A stretch of 64,000 nucleotides of DNA from Heloderma charlesbogerti (GCA_026122225.1 JANEZZ010000520.1:1860001-1924000); one strand, 5' to 3'; shown: positions 10,840 through 23,149, counted from the first letter of the stretch. Notes: generated by a model from the sequence alone, not told the origin. Program-made: numbers and translations.

Positions 10840-12483
10840 TATCTGGAAATAAGCGTGGTAAAAATACTGAGCAGAGAATTTTCTCCAAGATGGCACACAC
10901 ATAAGTTATTTGCGCACTCTGTCTTTCCCTTTGAAATAGTAACTGCACGGCTTACGTAAAGAAGACTAATTACATTTTCTTCCATGTTTTCCCCAGGTGA
11001 ATAGGGAGGAAGGCAATCTTTACATAGAAACAGCAACTCCTCTTTATTATACTGCTGTGATCCTTGGCTCACTCTTCACCTTCCATACCTCTTAACTGAG
11101 CCACAACCAACAGGTATAAATAGGGTGCTTCTGTTCATTCACCCACATTTTAGATGACTCATTCAAACACAAGAAGTCCCTTACGGTAGAACAAAGGACG
11201 CAAGACGGTGGTAAACAGCGGTGGAGCTGGACTTACCAATTTAGCACTTTCCATTAGTTTTCCATCTTGTTCAAAGAAAAGGGCACCACAATCTGACCCT
11301 ATGCTATTTGCTATTCTATAGTTACATATAGCAACTGTAGAACATCAAAGCACAGGTTTATACAACCCTTGATGACCAAAAACGTATATAATTCAGGAAT
11401 GCAACAGCAGCCATTATATCACACATAGTGATGTTAGAGGCCACAATGCAAATACTTGCTCCCTCAGCTATGATAATTCAGGCCTGGCCTACACATGCAG
11501 CTGAAGGAGGTGGCAGAATGGACTGTACCACCTAAAATTGAGGATAGGACAATCACATTTTTAATGCTTCCTTACATTTAAAGAGGACAACCCTCCTGGC
11601 AAACAGGATATCAGCACAGCAGGGAGCAGATTTGCTAGCTTTCTATTTGCAGAGAGCTTAAAAAAACAACAACCATAAAGCAACATTTGACAATGTTGGC
11701 CCAACCTGCAGCCTGAAGAGATACACCCTACCACTTCATTCTGCTGTATATGAATCAGCCTCAATCTGCTTTGATTTGGTCGCAAGAGGGCAATGAATTA
11801 TCCCCAACACATTTCTACTATGCATGAAGTTGTCTCAATAAATTGCACAAAAGTATATTAAGTATAATTGTTGTGTTTTGTCCAGGTGTCTCGGTTTCCC
11901 TTTAATTTCTGCTCTCTTCCTTTTCCCAGTGATGACAACTCAGCTGCTATTGGTCAGCAAATCTTTCCGGTAACTATCTAAATTTTGGACAACCACCTTG
12001 TCTGGCACCTTTCCATAGGACATCAAACCAACAAATAACCCTCCACAATATAAAAGTGGCAGATTATTTGATTGTAAAATTAATGCAACTTATTACCAGC
12101 ATCTCTAAGTAACCACATTGTAGTTGTCAGCTTGTTCACTGGCCCCACTTCTGTACTGTTAACAACAGCCTGATACCCAAAGATTAAGCAGGTGAAGCTT
12201 TTCTCACCATTTATCTCCATGCCAAGAGCTGTTTCACCTCCACAATTTCTTCCATCAGCTTTTTCTTAAAGCACAAGAGCAGGGTAAGTAAAAAAGGATG
12301 GTAACCCCAAATATCATTAGTATGAATGATTTGGCAAAGTTAGCCTGGAGCACAAATTCAAAGATTATGAAGAGGAACTCTTGGAAGTGTGCGAGGTCTC
12401 CATTGGCTGAGACAAGAGGCTAATTTATGTATTAATGTCAATTCTATGGGCCTGCTGCTTGATAAATAGACATCCAGCAGTAT
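10840..12483. other. Region without recognisable gene
   Basis: No convincing coding frame, RNA gene or classifiable repeat. Low-complexity content is ordinary. The stretch near 11480-11540 shows words seen in other repeats but cannot be classified. Confidence 0.5.
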
Positions 12484-12640
12484 AATTCCAATATAAAAGA
12501 AGAGAAACAGATTAAACCCCAAGAATTACAAGCCCATCAGTCTATTGGAGATCTCATCTAAAATCTATAGTTGTTTGTTAACTAGGTTGGAATACTGGGT
12601 TGACACCAAATTATTGCAAAACAGACTGTCTTTCAATTAT
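12484..12640 (+). pseudogene. Fragment of an unassigned non-LTR reverse transcriptase
   Basis: One frame reads IIPI-stop-KKRNRLNPKNYKPISLLEISSKIYS and continues LLTRLEYWVDTKLL. The NPKNYxPISLL block and the following helix are typical of the fingers region of non-LTR reverse transcriptases, but they differ from the CR1 version in this window (EEPGNYRPVSLTSIPGK). One stop codon interrupts the frame. The likeness ends where CR1-B begins, near 12640. It may be the 5' part of a LINE interrupted by CR1-B; a possible downstream piece is at 14738-15060. The clade cannot be named by eye. Confidence 0.45.
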
Positions 12641-13612
12641 CTCATTTTTTGATCAAGTAACCTCCCTTGTAGACCGTGGGAATGCTGTAGACATCATATA
12701 CCTCGACTTCAGCAAAGCTTTCAACAAAGTGCCCCATGATATCCTGATGAGCAAACTAGCTCAAAGTGGGCTAGATGAAACAACGATCTGGTGGACCCAC
12801 AGTTGGCTACAGAATCGGACTCAAAGAGTGCTTCTCAATGGGACCTTCTCAAACTGGGGAGAGGTAACGAGTGGGGTACAGCAGGGCTCAGTCCTGGGCC
12901 CAGTGCTCTTCAACATTTTTATTAATGACTTGGAGGAGGAGGTGCAGGGAATGCTGATCAAATCTGCAGATGACACAAAATTGGGAGGGATAGCTAATAC
13001 TTTGGAAGACAGAAACAAAATTCAAAGTGATCTGGATAGACTGGAGCGCTGGGCAGAAAACAACAGAATGACATTTAATAGGGACAAATGCCAAGTTCTG
13101 CACCTAGGAAAAAGAAACCAAATGCACAGTTTCAAGATGGGGGATACGTGGCTCAACCACACTACAAGCGAGAAGGATCTTGGAATTGTTGTCGATCACG
13201 AGCTGAATATGAGCCAACAATGTGATGTGGCTGAAAAAAGATAAATGCTATTTTGGGCTGCATTCATAGAAGCATAACTTCCAAATCCCGGGAAGTACTA
13301 GTTCCCCTCTACTCAGCACTGGTTAGGCCTCATCTGGAGTACTGTGTCCAGTTCTGGGCACCACACTTTAAGAAGGATGCAGACAAGCTGGAGAGGGTTC
13401 AGAGGAGGGCAACAAAGATGATCAGGGGACTGGAAACAAAGCCCTATGAAGACAGACTGAAAGAACTGGGCATGTTTAGCCTGGAGAAGAGAAGACTGAG
13501 GGGAGATATGATAGCACTCTTCAAGTACTTGAAAGGTTGTCACAGAGAAGAAGGCCAGGATCTCTTCTTGATCATCCCAGAGTGCAGGACACGGAATAAT
13601 GGGCTCAAGTGA
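12640..13612 (+). pseudogene. CR1 ORF2 remnant: reverse-transcriptase palm to C-terminus
   Basis: This is the second half of the CR1 replication enzyme. Visible blocks in order: FFDQVTSLVD, DIIYLDFSKAFNKVPHD (first palm aspartate), WLQNRTQRVLLNG, SGVQQGSVLGPVLFNIFINDL, then KSADDTKLGG where the family has KFADDTKL. The Phe-to-Ser change sits right beside the catalytic aspartates. After WAENNRMTFNRDKCQVLHLG and KDLGIVVDHELNMSQQ, a one-base deletion in an A-run near 13240 shifts the frame. The rest ([20 protein letters not shown] to RTRNNGLK) is readable from 13253 to the stop at 13612. With no 5' half, a frameshift and an altered catalytic box, it cannot encode an active enzyme. Confidence 0.88.
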
Positions 13613-13847
13613 CAGGAAGCCAGATTCCGGCTGAACATCAGGAAAAACTTCCTGACTGTGAGCAATACGAAAATGGAACCAATTACCTGGGGAGGTGGTA
13701 GGCTCTCCCACACTGGAGGCCTTCAAGATGAGGCTGGACAGCCATCTGTCAGGGATGCTCTGACTTGGATTCCTGCATTGAGCAGGGGGTTGGACTCGAT
13801 GGCCTTGTAGGCCCCTTCCAACCCTACTATTCTATGATTCTATGATT
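12640..13847 (+). mobile_element. CR1 LINE copy B, 5'-truncated
   Basis: It begins inside the reverse-transcriptase domain and runs through the ORF2 stop (about 13612) and the 3' UTR to the ATTCTATG terminal repeats at 13831-13847. Its 3' part is highly similar to copies A and C. Confidence 0.92.
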
Positions 13848-13915
13848 CAAAAGGGGAGAAGTTCCACAGACCAATGGTTTACGTTAACCCATGTAATAGC
13901 CAAATATACTAAGGC

Positions 13916-14017
13916 AGGGACAGGGAACTCATAGCCCTCCAGATGTTGTTGGACTACAGCTCCCATGATCCTGGAGAGCAACAACATCTGTTGAGCCACA
14001 GCTTCCCCACACCCCCT
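13916..14017. mobile_element. Short foldback hAT-like element ('ccctccagatgttgttgg' family)
   Basis: Begins CAGGGACAGGGAACTC and contains 'ccctccagatgttgttggac', then inverted 'caacaacatctg' and 'gcttccccacac'. Related copies lie at 31514-31634, 52215-52341 and 58968-59073. It is about 100 bp, has no coding content, and shows no clear target duplication. Confidence 0.6.
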
Positions 14018-14134
14018 TGCACTAGGCTCCACAGATAAACTGTACACTGCCTTTGATGATTGTACATCAGCCTCCAATCTTATAGCTAGTTAATGGGACA
14101 AACAGTAGGACACAGGGCAATCAACAACATCATT

Positions 14135-14205
14135 ACTTGGAAGTAAGTCCCACCGTGTTCCATGGGGATTAATCTTTAGTAAGCATGGATCAGCCCAACA
14201 TTGAT
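14135..14205. repeat. Short interspersed fragment ('ggaagtaagtcccac' type)
   Basis: The words 'acttggaagtaagtcccacc' and 'catggggattaatctttagt' match the short repeat type also seen near 5500, 33895, 36270 and 47170. Confidence 0.35.
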
Positions 14206-14737
14206 AAAAGGTTACTGTTGTTAATAAAGATGTTGTATTCTAACATAAATTTGAGAGTATACCTGGGCATGTAGTTATTTAAAAACATATTTGTTTTAAA
14301 TATTCATTTTCTGCCTCTCAACTGTAGTTCCCAAGGCAATTTACAGAAACATTTTTAAAAACCTATGCAAAAAATTCAGTAAAACCAAAAAGCGCAGTAG
14401 GAACAATAAAAACAGCATCAATGAGCTGTGATGTTAAGCAGGGCTGATTGGTTGGTTCCCCTTCTCCTAACATTTATGTCAGGAATGTAGTCAAAGAAAT
14501 TCCTAGCCCTCAGTCCCAATCCCCATCCACACACACATTCAGAAGAACATTCTGGCCCATTTTATATGGGACATGGTACTACTTTCAGTTATCCAAGTTG
14601 GCCTATGAAGGCTATTTTAAAAGTTTGGGGCTTATTGCTCTCAAGAGTGCCTTTGTATTAATTACTCCATACTGAAGTAGTGATTTTTGGTAGGCACTTG
14701 AGAACACATAAATGGTCAATTAATGGCCATCAAATAG

Positions 14738-15060
14738 AACAAGTGAAGATTTCAAGTACATTGGAGTCCATTTTAGTCAATCCACTTTCTGGAAATCCAT
14801 TTCCTTTCTATTAAACCGATAGTAGCAAAAGTCCCCACAGGCCATATTCAATTTCTTCTGGATCTCATGATGGGCCCAGCAATTAGGGTATCTAAGGGGA
14901 AGACCTTGGCACAAGTATTGTATGCAGGCAGAGGTTTGGGGTCTGAGGTTTGGGGAGGTATTAAGATGTTGGAAGCCCTATAAAAGAAATATCTACTGGT
15001 CCTGCTTCAAAGTTTTCTTGAGAAAGATATGTCTTCCCTCAGTTATGGCCAGAATCCAGA
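14738..15060 (+). pseudogene. Possible C-terminal LINE reverse-transcriptase remnant
   Basis: One frame reads EDFKYIGVHFSQSTFWKS, followed after stops by FNFFWIS, QAEVWGLRFG and SCFKVFLRKICLPSVMARIQ. The FKYxGVxF block and the later FLRKIxxLPS block occur in this order downstream of the palm in many non-LTR reverse transcriptases. At least three stop codons interrupt it. It could be the distal part of the element whose fingers region is at 12484-12640, but the middle is missing. This is by-eye pattern matching only. Confidence 0.35.
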
Positions 15061-15549
15061 AATGATAGCTTATCTACAGGCAACTATTATATAATTTGTT
15101 TAACAGCTGTCTCCCAAAGTTTTGTTCTGCAGAATAAATGGTTACTGGATGTTAGGCCTCGTAATGTCATACAGTACAACACAGATAGGCTAAAACTGGA
15201 TCCTTGCAATTTTCAAGAATGTCTACTTCTTTCAAAACGGCCAGCATTGTTAGGTGTTGTGGATTTTGTTTTCTGTTTTACTCAAAACCTCCTCCCCTTA
15301 GAGAGGCATTTACAAGTTTATGGTTTCAAACAATTCCATCTATGTTCACAAAAGATAACCAAACATCCCAGGTTAGGCATTGGTGTTGTGTACCTTGGGA
15401 ATGGCAGAGCATATTTTAATAGTACTTCCTTTATAACAGCCCCCTTTCTCTTTGCATCATATTCTCTTTACAAGGCCTAGCCAGATGATGTGATAATCTG
15501 TGCTTTATTGTCCAACATGGATATTTACAGAATGGCTTTCTCTCATCTC

Positions 15550-15552
<3 letters not shown>

Positions 15553-15629
<77 letters not shown>
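15553..15629. repeat. Compound microsatellite (TC)n(AC)n
   Basis: An uninterrupted run of TC dinucleotides to about 15596 is followed directly by AC dinucleotides to 15629. It explains the repetitive open frames on both strands here. Confidence 0.97.
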
Positions 15630-15632
<3 letters not shown>

Positions 15633-16668
15633 GGATTTACAACAAACATCTCCAGGACATCATTGTAAAGGATAATATATATGTTGTCTTGTATATTTGA
15701 TAGAATTACATTGTGTTCACCAATAACCATAAGCAATTGACCGGGTCAAAGAAATGAGAAACAAGGCTTCAAACTTGTGTGCAGCTTCTCCTACTGGTAG
15801 AACTGATTTGCGTAAAAGAATACTGCATTCCTTTAATCTGCAATTACAAACTGACAGGGATTGCCAATCTCCTAAAGAACTCACTTACCAGAACTAAATA
15901 AACTACCACCATCCCTCACACTGCAGGCTATAACTGAAATTCATATAAATAAAGTTAAATGTGGGATTTGACAGGGGCAATACAGACTCTAAATTCCTTA
16001 AGTGCTCTTGTCCAGCAGCTTCACCTTCACTTGTCCTCTTAATGCCTTAACCAATATTGCTTTAAAGGTGTATAAAGGTGTATCTACCAGCTACATCTCC
16101 CCCCACCCCACTTTTACTATGGAGTAGGCACAAGGTCCCTGATCTGGATCAGGACCCTAGCATGAGGGTAGGAGGCTCTTAAGATCCAGATTGGACCCCT
16201 GCACCTACTCTAGAGTAAAAGTTAAAAGAAGACATAGCTGCTAGACACTGATTTAAAGTAATGCCTGTTTTGGCCCTGCAAGGCTTTGCCCAGGTTCAGC
16301 AGCCGGGCCTTGCAGTATAATTCATCCTTGCCCTTACATCTTCTGGTCCTCCCCTGCTGTTTGTTTTCCAAACATTTGGGTCAAGCATAAGCATTCCAGA
16401 TGGTGATCAGCCCCACATCCAACATCCTATAGCTAAGCACTGACCTTTTAATTGCTATCCCAGATAGAGGCAGATTTTACCACCTGATTTGAAGCAGGGC
16501 TTCAGAGGTTATTTCCATGGTGACTTTGGAACAATATATATATACTACATCTATTGCTTACCACCATATATTTTTGTATATGAGTCTTATTGGACAAAGT
16601 CCAGGAGCAACCTCCAGGAAGCTGACATGCAAACATGTATACACAGATAGATAAAGTATATATTTCTG

Positions 16669-16696
16669 CCCCCCCCCACACACACACACACACACC
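16669..16696. repeat. C-run followed by (CA)n microsatellite
   Basis: Nine or more C residues pass directly into about nine CA units. Confidence 0.9.
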
Positions 16697-16849
16697 AAAC
16701 AATAATCCCCTACAATAATTATGTATAGATCTATTCGGTTTCCCCTCTCCCCATACTTGGCCATCTGCTCCCTTACAAAGCAAATTAGGATATTAAAGCC
16801 TAAGATTTGTCCTTTAATAGCTACATATGTATCCCTTATAGAGTAGTTG

Positions 16850-18400
16850 GTTTAGTCGCTTGGGTGGAGTCCTCACTCAGAGGCAGGGCTAAGAGAAGAA
16901 ACAACAAAAAGGAGTCAGTTTGTTCTGCTGGGATGTTGAATGCTACAGAACTGATTTATGACAAAAAAGCTTTCTTCAGCTATGTGCAAAGTAAAAGACA
17001 GAGGAAAGAAATGGTGGTTCAGCTATTAAATAAAGATGGCAAAATGATAACAGATGACAAAGAAAAAGCAGAGGTGCTCAGTTCCTACTTTGGCTCAGTC
17101 TTCTCCCAAAAGAGGGTCTATGACCCCCCTGGCAAAGGCAAAGTACAGGGGCTGGATTGCAGCTTGAGATCGATAGGCATATGGTCAAGGAACACCTATT
17201 TACTTTGAATGAGTTCAAATCTCCAGGGCCAGATGAACTGCATCCTAGAGTCATAAAGGAACTGGCAGAAGAGCTCTCAGAACCGCTGTCTATTCTCTTT
17301 GAGAAATCATGGAGGATGGAGGAAGTGCCAGATGACTGGAGGAGGGCTAATGTTGTCCCTATCTTCAAAAAGGGTAAAAAGGAGGAACCTGGGAACTACA
17401 GACCAGTCAGTCTGACATCAATCCCTGGGAAAATTCTGGAGCAGATTATAAAGCAATCCATCTGTAAGCACCTTGAAAACAATGCAGTGATTACTCGAAG
17501 CCAACATGGCTTTGTCAAGAACAAATCCTGCCAGATGAATCTGATCTCATTTTTTTATCAGGTCACCTCCCTTGTGGACTGTGGCAATGCTGTGGACATA
17601 ATATATCTCGACTTCAGCAAAGCTTTCGACAAAGTGCCCCATGATATCCCAATGAGCAGACTAGCTCAAAGTGGGCTAGATGAAACAACGATCCAGTGGA
17701 TCCACAGTTGGCTACAGAATCGGACTCAAAGAGTGCTGATCAATGGTATCTTCTCAAACTGGGGAGAGGTAACGAGCGGGGGTACCGCAGGGCTCAGTCC
17801 TGGGCCTAGTGCTCTTCAACATTTTTATTAATGACTTGGAGGAGGAGGTGCAGGGAATGCTGATCAAATTTGCAAAGTTCTGCACCTAGGAAAAAGAAAC
17901 CAAATGCACAGTTACATGATAGGGGAATCTTGGCTCAACAACACTACAAGCGAGAAGGATCTTGGAATTGTTGTCGATCACAAGCTGAATATGAGCCAAC
18001 AATGTGATGTGGCTGCAAAAAAGGCAAATGCTCTTTTGGGCTGCATTAATAGAAGCATAGCTTTCAAATCCCAGGAAGTACTAGTTCCCCTCTACTCAGC
18101 ACTGGTTAGGCCTCATCTGGAGTACTGTGTCCAGTTCTGGGCACTGCACTTTAGGAAGAATGCAGTCAAGCTGGAGAGGGTTCAGAGGAGGGCAACAAAG
18201 ATGATTGGGGGACTGGAAACAAGGCCCTATGAAGAGAGACTGAAAGAACTGGGCATGTTTAGCCTTGAGAGGAGAAGACTGAGGGGAGTAATGATAGCGC
18301 TCTTCAAGTACTTGAAAGGTTGTCACAGAGAGGAAGGCCAGAATCTCTTCTCGATCATCCCAGAATGCAGGACATAGAATAATGGGTTCAAGTTACAGGA
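16850..18400 (+). pseudogene. CR1 ORF2 remnant: linker, reverse transcriptase and C-terminus, catalytic box deleted
   Basis: Readable segments in three frames: linker AKRRNNKKES to KEKAEVLSSYFGSVFSQ (to about 17110); then from 17157 FKSPGPDELHPRVIKELAEELSEPLS, WRRANVVPIFKKGKKEEPGNYRPVSL, SQHGFVKNKSC, DIIYLDFSKAFDKVPHD and WLQNRTQRVLING; then the C-terminal part EKDLGIVVDHKLNMSQQ to HREEGQNLF (17904-18377). One frameshift lies between about 17110 and 17200. Another comes from an extra G near 17780, just before the PQGS block. At 17874-17876 about 125 bases present in copy B are absent, which removes FADDTKLGG and the following helix. The coding likeness continues a few residues beyond the in-frame stop near 18377. 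It is not functional. Confidence 0.88.
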
Positions 18401-18634
18401 AGCCAGATTCTGGCTGAACATCAGGAAAAACTTCCTGACTGTTAGAACAATACGACAATGGAAGCAATTACCTAGGGAGGTAGTGGGCTCTCCCACACTG
18501 GAGGTGTTCAAGACGAGGCTGGACAGCCATCTGTCAGGGATGCTCTGACTTGGGTTCCTGCACTGAGCAGGGGGTTGGATTCGATGGTCTTGTAGGCCCC
18601 TTCCAACCCTACTATTCTATGATTCTATGATTAT
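16850..18634 (+). mobile_element. CR1 LINE copy C, 5'-truncated
   Basis: It starts in the linker between endonuclease and reverse transcriptase and ends with ATTCTATGATTCTATGATT at about 18615-18634. It is the longest CR1 body in the window, but it has two frameshifts and an internal deletion of the catalytic region. Confidence 0.92.
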
Positions 18635-18639
18635 GAGCT

Positions 18640-20672
18640 TTAATCACCTTGTATAAGGGCTAATACCTTGAACTACAATGCATGAGTTACTAATTGTGAA
18701 TTGTCCTGTGGACTAAAGTTAATGAATCTACAACAGGGACTAATGAAGTATCCAGCATCTTGAGAAACCAAAGACACTTGGGGACTGGCCTACTGCAAAG
18801 CTGCAAGAAAGAAATCCATATTTTTGTCTGGACTCATGAGGGACTAATTGCACATTTATTTGTATTGGGAAATTGTTGCATGTGTTTGTGTAATTTAATT
18901 CTTACTAAAGACATGTTTGTTCAGTTATATCTTTGCAAGTTTTATTCTGATTAAGCCCCCTAGGCCCCACACAAGTAGAAGTTATCCATACTAAGCAAAA
19001 ATTCAACAAGTAAAGGCTTTCCAAAGACTGAGATGAAGTGAAAGGCAAGGCTGAATTTTTGTCTTTTGTGCAACTGTTTTTAGAAAACACAGAATCCTTT
19101 CAGAAATAAAGTGTGGAGGGAAAATTAGTGCCTTGTATATGGTGAATAATCCAGAAGCACTGGCAAAGCAAAGCAAATGCATGTCCAGGAAGATATGCTC
19201 ATATTTCTCCAGTTCCCCTAAGCCCATATTTTAACACAGTAGCAGGAGTATCTCTCTTTGTTTTTTTCTTAATTTTAAATTTGGTCAGACCCAGAATGTT
19301 GTCAGAAACTAGAAGCATTAGCCAGGCATCACAAGAGACCACCCAATGACTCCAGCTCAGCGTCCTCAATAAACATCTTGGAACTGCGAAGTGCTGACTT
19401 TGCCACACACTATTCTGTACAAGTAGGTCCATTCTGCTCCCCAGCACCACCACCACACACCAGCTGCCCAAAAACACAAGAGGGAGAGAATCCATTTTTA
19501 TGAGATAGGAAGCAGAACCAGGGCCTCAACAGGAAAGCAAGATGGGAAAACTTATCACGAGAAGAAGCTTATATTGCTGTTGGAGTTTGTACTCTTACAT
19601 GTACTTTTTACATTATGTATGACATTTCAAGTCAAGCTATGAATGATGGATGCAGAGTACCGCATTACAATGAATTACCTCTGTTCCTTATCTATCTTCA
19701 CTGTGTACAAAAGAAACCTATCGCAATGCTTTCCAACATCATTTCTACATCAAACACAGGAAACAAGGGCAGCCACACACACCTACACACACTTCCTTGC
19801 TGCTATGTCAAACAAGCAAGAGTCTGAAGAGGCTACTTAGCCAACTATGAAAGAGCATTCTAGATTCTACAGATATACTTTTTAGGGTGGGGATGGAACA
19901 CCTTGGGGATTTAGGAACATATATGTTGAAGGTTGACAGGACGTGCTCCTAAATCTCCTGGGAATCTTTTGATTGTCTGTGCCTGAAACCCCTGATTGGC
20001 AGCTACATATCACATAAGTATTCTGCAACTATTGGCTGCTGCTGTCAGTAAAAAAGCTCTTCTAGTGAAAAATGGAGACAGTAATAGGGCATCTCATTTA
20101 AAAATTCCATCTGTCTCCTTTGTAATCAAGAATAATAGAGGAAAACAACAGTGAGGTTAAAAATAAACTAGCTCTTACACCAGTAAACCTGGCCAGAGGC
20201 TGACATCTAAACCAGTGAAATAAATAACAGCTATTAAATTGCTTGTATGCAACTGATGAAGTTCTGTAACTCTTCCTGACATTCAATTAACCAAGGGTTT
20301 TAAAGACACATTACCACTTTAAATAATCTGCACCACTTCACATAACACAAATATATTCATTCTCTCTCTGAAGCATGCTGTACTAACAATTCTAGGCTGA
20401 AACCAAAACTTTCTGCAGGAAATAGGGGAAATTCTCACAAAAAGAGTTTCTGCCAGCCAAAAGAAGAACTACCTTACAGCAGGAAGAAAACATGATATTT
20501 CCTATTCTACCATTAGACCATGGTCCCGCATCCAGTGTGTTCTGTGCTTGACTCATACAGATGGCCTAACTACCCAGGGGTGAGCTTACTTACCCTGGGT
20601 AGTATGGTCATTTCTATATCCTGCCAAGCGGTAAGGAACATTTTACCACATAACAGATAGTGGTGGAGGCAG
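18640..20672. other. Region without recognisable gene
   Basis: No coding exon or RNA gene is seen. A small hairpin ('actacccaggg' with 'ccctgggtagt') lies at 20570-20605. The longest open frame, on the minus strand at 19199-19495, has no family motif. Confidence 0.5.
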
Positions 20673-21897
20673 AATCATAAGAACATAAGAAGAGCCATGC
20701 TGGATCAGACCAAGGGTCCATCTAGTCCAGCATTCTGTTCACGCAGTGGCCAACCAGCTGTTGACCAGGAACCCACAAGCAGGACACAAGTGCAATAGCA
20801 CCCTCCCACCCATGTTCCCCAGCAACTGGTGTACATGGGCATACTGCCCCTGACACTGGAGGTAGCAGTAGCCATCAGGCGACATAGCCATTGATAGACT
20901 TCTCCTTCCGGAATTTGTCTAACCCCCTTTTAAAGCCACCAAATTGGTGGCCATCACTTCATCTCATGATAGCAAGTTCCATAGTTTAACTATGTGCTGT
21001 GTTAAGAAGTACTTCCTTTTATCTGTCCTCAGTCTCCCACCAATCAGCTTCATGGGATGACCCCGGGTTCTGGTATTGAGAGGGAGAAAAATGTCTCCCT
21101 ATCCGCTTTCTCCACACCACATATAATTTTGTACACCTCTACCAGGTCTCCCCTTACCCTCCTTTTTTCCAAGCTAAACAATCACAGCTGTCATAACCTT
21201 CCCTCATTGAGGAGATGCACCAGCCCCTTGATAATTTTAGTTGCCCTTTTTTGCACTTTTTCCAGCTCTCCAATATCCTTTTTTAGGTTTGGTGACCAGA
21301 ACAGTCCACAGTATTGTAAGTGTGGTCACACCACAGATTTGTATAAAGGCAGTATGATACTGGCAGTTTTCTTCTCAATTCCCTTCCAAATTATGCCTAA
21401 CTTGGACTTTGTCTTTTTTACAGTGGCTGCACACTGGTTTGACATTTTCATCGAACTGTCCACCAAAACCCCAAGATCTCTTTCTTGGTCACCACTAGCT
21501 CAGATCCCATCAGGTTATGCTTGAAGCTGGGATTTTTTGCCCCAACGTGCATCACTTTACACTTGCTTACATTGAACCGCATCTGCCAGTTGGATGCCCA
21601 TTCTCCCAGTTTGGAGTGATCCTGTTGGAGCTCCTCACAATCCCTTTTGTTTTAACCACTCTAATTAATGTGATACCATCGGCAAACGTGGCCACTTCAC
21701 TGCTCACTCCTAATTCCAGATCATTTATGAACAGGTTGAAAAGCATTAGTCACAATAAAGATCCCTGTGGGACCCCACTATTTATATCCCTCCATTGGGA
21801 GAATTTACCATTTATTCCTACTATGTGCTTTCTATTCTTTAAACAGTTACTGATTCATAAGAGGTCCTCTCCTCTTATTCCATGAATAAGGAATAAT
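20673..21897 (-). mobile_element. CR1 LINE copy D (TTCTTATG-tailed subfamily), 5'-truncated
   Basis: Read on the minus strand it runs from the reverse-transcriptase palm (about 21850) through the ORF2 C-terminus and 3' UTR to the CTTATGTTCTTATG tail at 20673-20688. The tail and 3' UTR match those at 4480-4754 and 48387-48608. Confidence 0.88.
20920..21880 (-). pseudogene. CR1 ORF2 remnant: palm to C-terminus, FADD changed to FADG
   Basis: The minus strand reads INGKFSQW, SGVPQGSLL, LFNLFINDLELGVSSEVATFADGITL, then MRFNVSKCKVMHVGAKNP, LMGSELVVTKKE, and farther on the LVRPHLQYC-type and RTRGHPMKL-type blocks down to about 20950. The catalytic FADD box reads FADG (GAT GGT, near 21690), so the second aspartate of the active site is lost. 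A stop follows QGSLL, and further frameshifts break the frame. It is a dead, 5'-truncated copy. The plus-strand open frames at 21057-21524 and 21517-21885 are antisense shadows of it. Confidence 0.82.
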
Positions 21898-21899
21898 TT

Positions 21900-21952
21900 G
21901 GGGATTGGACTCGATGGACTTGTAGGCCCCTTCCAACCCTACTATTCTATGA
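21900..21952 (+). mobile_element. Very short CR1 3' tail (ATTCTATG type)
   Basis: Only the last 53 bases of a CR1 3' end are present ('ggattggactcgatgg' to 'actattctatga'). It abuts the 5' edge of minus-strand copy D, so two CR1 subfamilies meet here in opposite orientation. Confidence 0.85.
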
Positions 21953-22066
21953 AACCAGCTAAAGTTAAGCACTTCTAAGTCTCACTGATTTTAATGGGAG
22001 TTAATTTAAGCATGTATTTAACCTTCCTTTTAACGTAAGTTAAATGTGCTTAAAATTGGGTGGCTC

Positions 22067-22328
22067 CAGGGCTGGCCCTAGCATTAGGCAAAATGAGGCC
22101 GTTGCCTCAGGCAGCAGATGCTGGGAGGCAGCAGCAAGCTGTTGGAGAAGACAGCTGTATGCCCTGTCCCTCCTAACTTAGTCTGCTGCCTTCAGATGCA
22201 GTGGAGGACACTGACTCATAGCTAGAATTGAAGAAAGATTCAACTGCCAGTCTAGTCTGCTTTTGTACATGGAACTGAAGGGGGCAGCATCTTCATCTCA
22301 GGCAACAAAATGTCTTGCGACATCCCTG
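22067..22328 (+). mobile_element. hAT-like non-autonomous transposon (CAGGGCTGGCC ends), copy 1
   Basis: Starts CAGGGCTGGCCCTAGCATTAGGC and ends 'gtcttgcgacatccctg'; the whole body matches 30465-30745. The flanking 8-mers GGTGGCTC and GATGATTC agree at 5 of 8 positions, which fits a decayed target duplication. Confidence 0.75.
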
Positions 22329-23149
22329 GATGATTCATACACATAATGTTTCTGTTGTTTCAGATTAAGCTGACACACCAGCTGCTCAGACCCAAATTAA
22401 GCAATAATGGCCATGTAATGGCCAAATGCCATGGTAAATATCTTCTTGTGCACGTTACATGTCCTCCGCGTATAGCAAGGTCCAATCATCCTTCATGCCA
22501 CAGATCAATGGAAGCAGAGATTATAGAGTCCCCAGTTCTGAGGGACAGGTCTTTCTGCAATTAAGGTGGTTCTGTTTAGCATAACTTTCACTATGCTCCT
22601 TAGCAAAGCTTTCACTAATGTCTCACGTCACCAGAACATATCATGGCATGTGTATAACAGTGATGTTTCTATTATCAGCTTAATCCTACATTTCAGGCTA
22701 TAGCTAAACTTTAAGCACATGCAACAGCATTTGCCCATATTCCTCTCTTCCTACCTTTGTTTGTCTCTCCCTCCCTCTGTTGTTTCACCACTATTTTAAA
22801 TTCTACACTCCTTGGAAACTGGGACCTATTTATGTTGCCTGTGTAACTCTGTAAGGTGCCATGTACATGGATAGTTCAGTATAAATTCATAAAACTGAAC
22901 AGGTATATCAACTTCAGATCAAAATCTGGCCATTACTGGGCAATCCTAGACCATACAAAATAATATGCCCTCTGAGTACAAAACACCAACAATAAAAGAA
23001 ACTTCTCATACACTTTCCACTTAATTCTATTTGTTTGACCCAACAAAAATTAGAATAAACAGAAGACATACCACCTAACCTGGGTAAAGCAATTGTACTG
23101 GGAGGCAGCCAAATGCCCAAGTAAATTAATAGTTTAAAACAGATTAAGG

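Noticed and set aside
15431..15736. Frames with serine-leucine, histidine-threonine or arginine-glutamate repeats
   Set aside because: They are translations of the (TC)n(AC)n microsatellite.
21057..21885. Two overlapping plus-strand frames of 155 and 122 codons
   Set aside because: They are the antisense of CR1-D, whose reverse-transcriptase motifs read on the minus strand.
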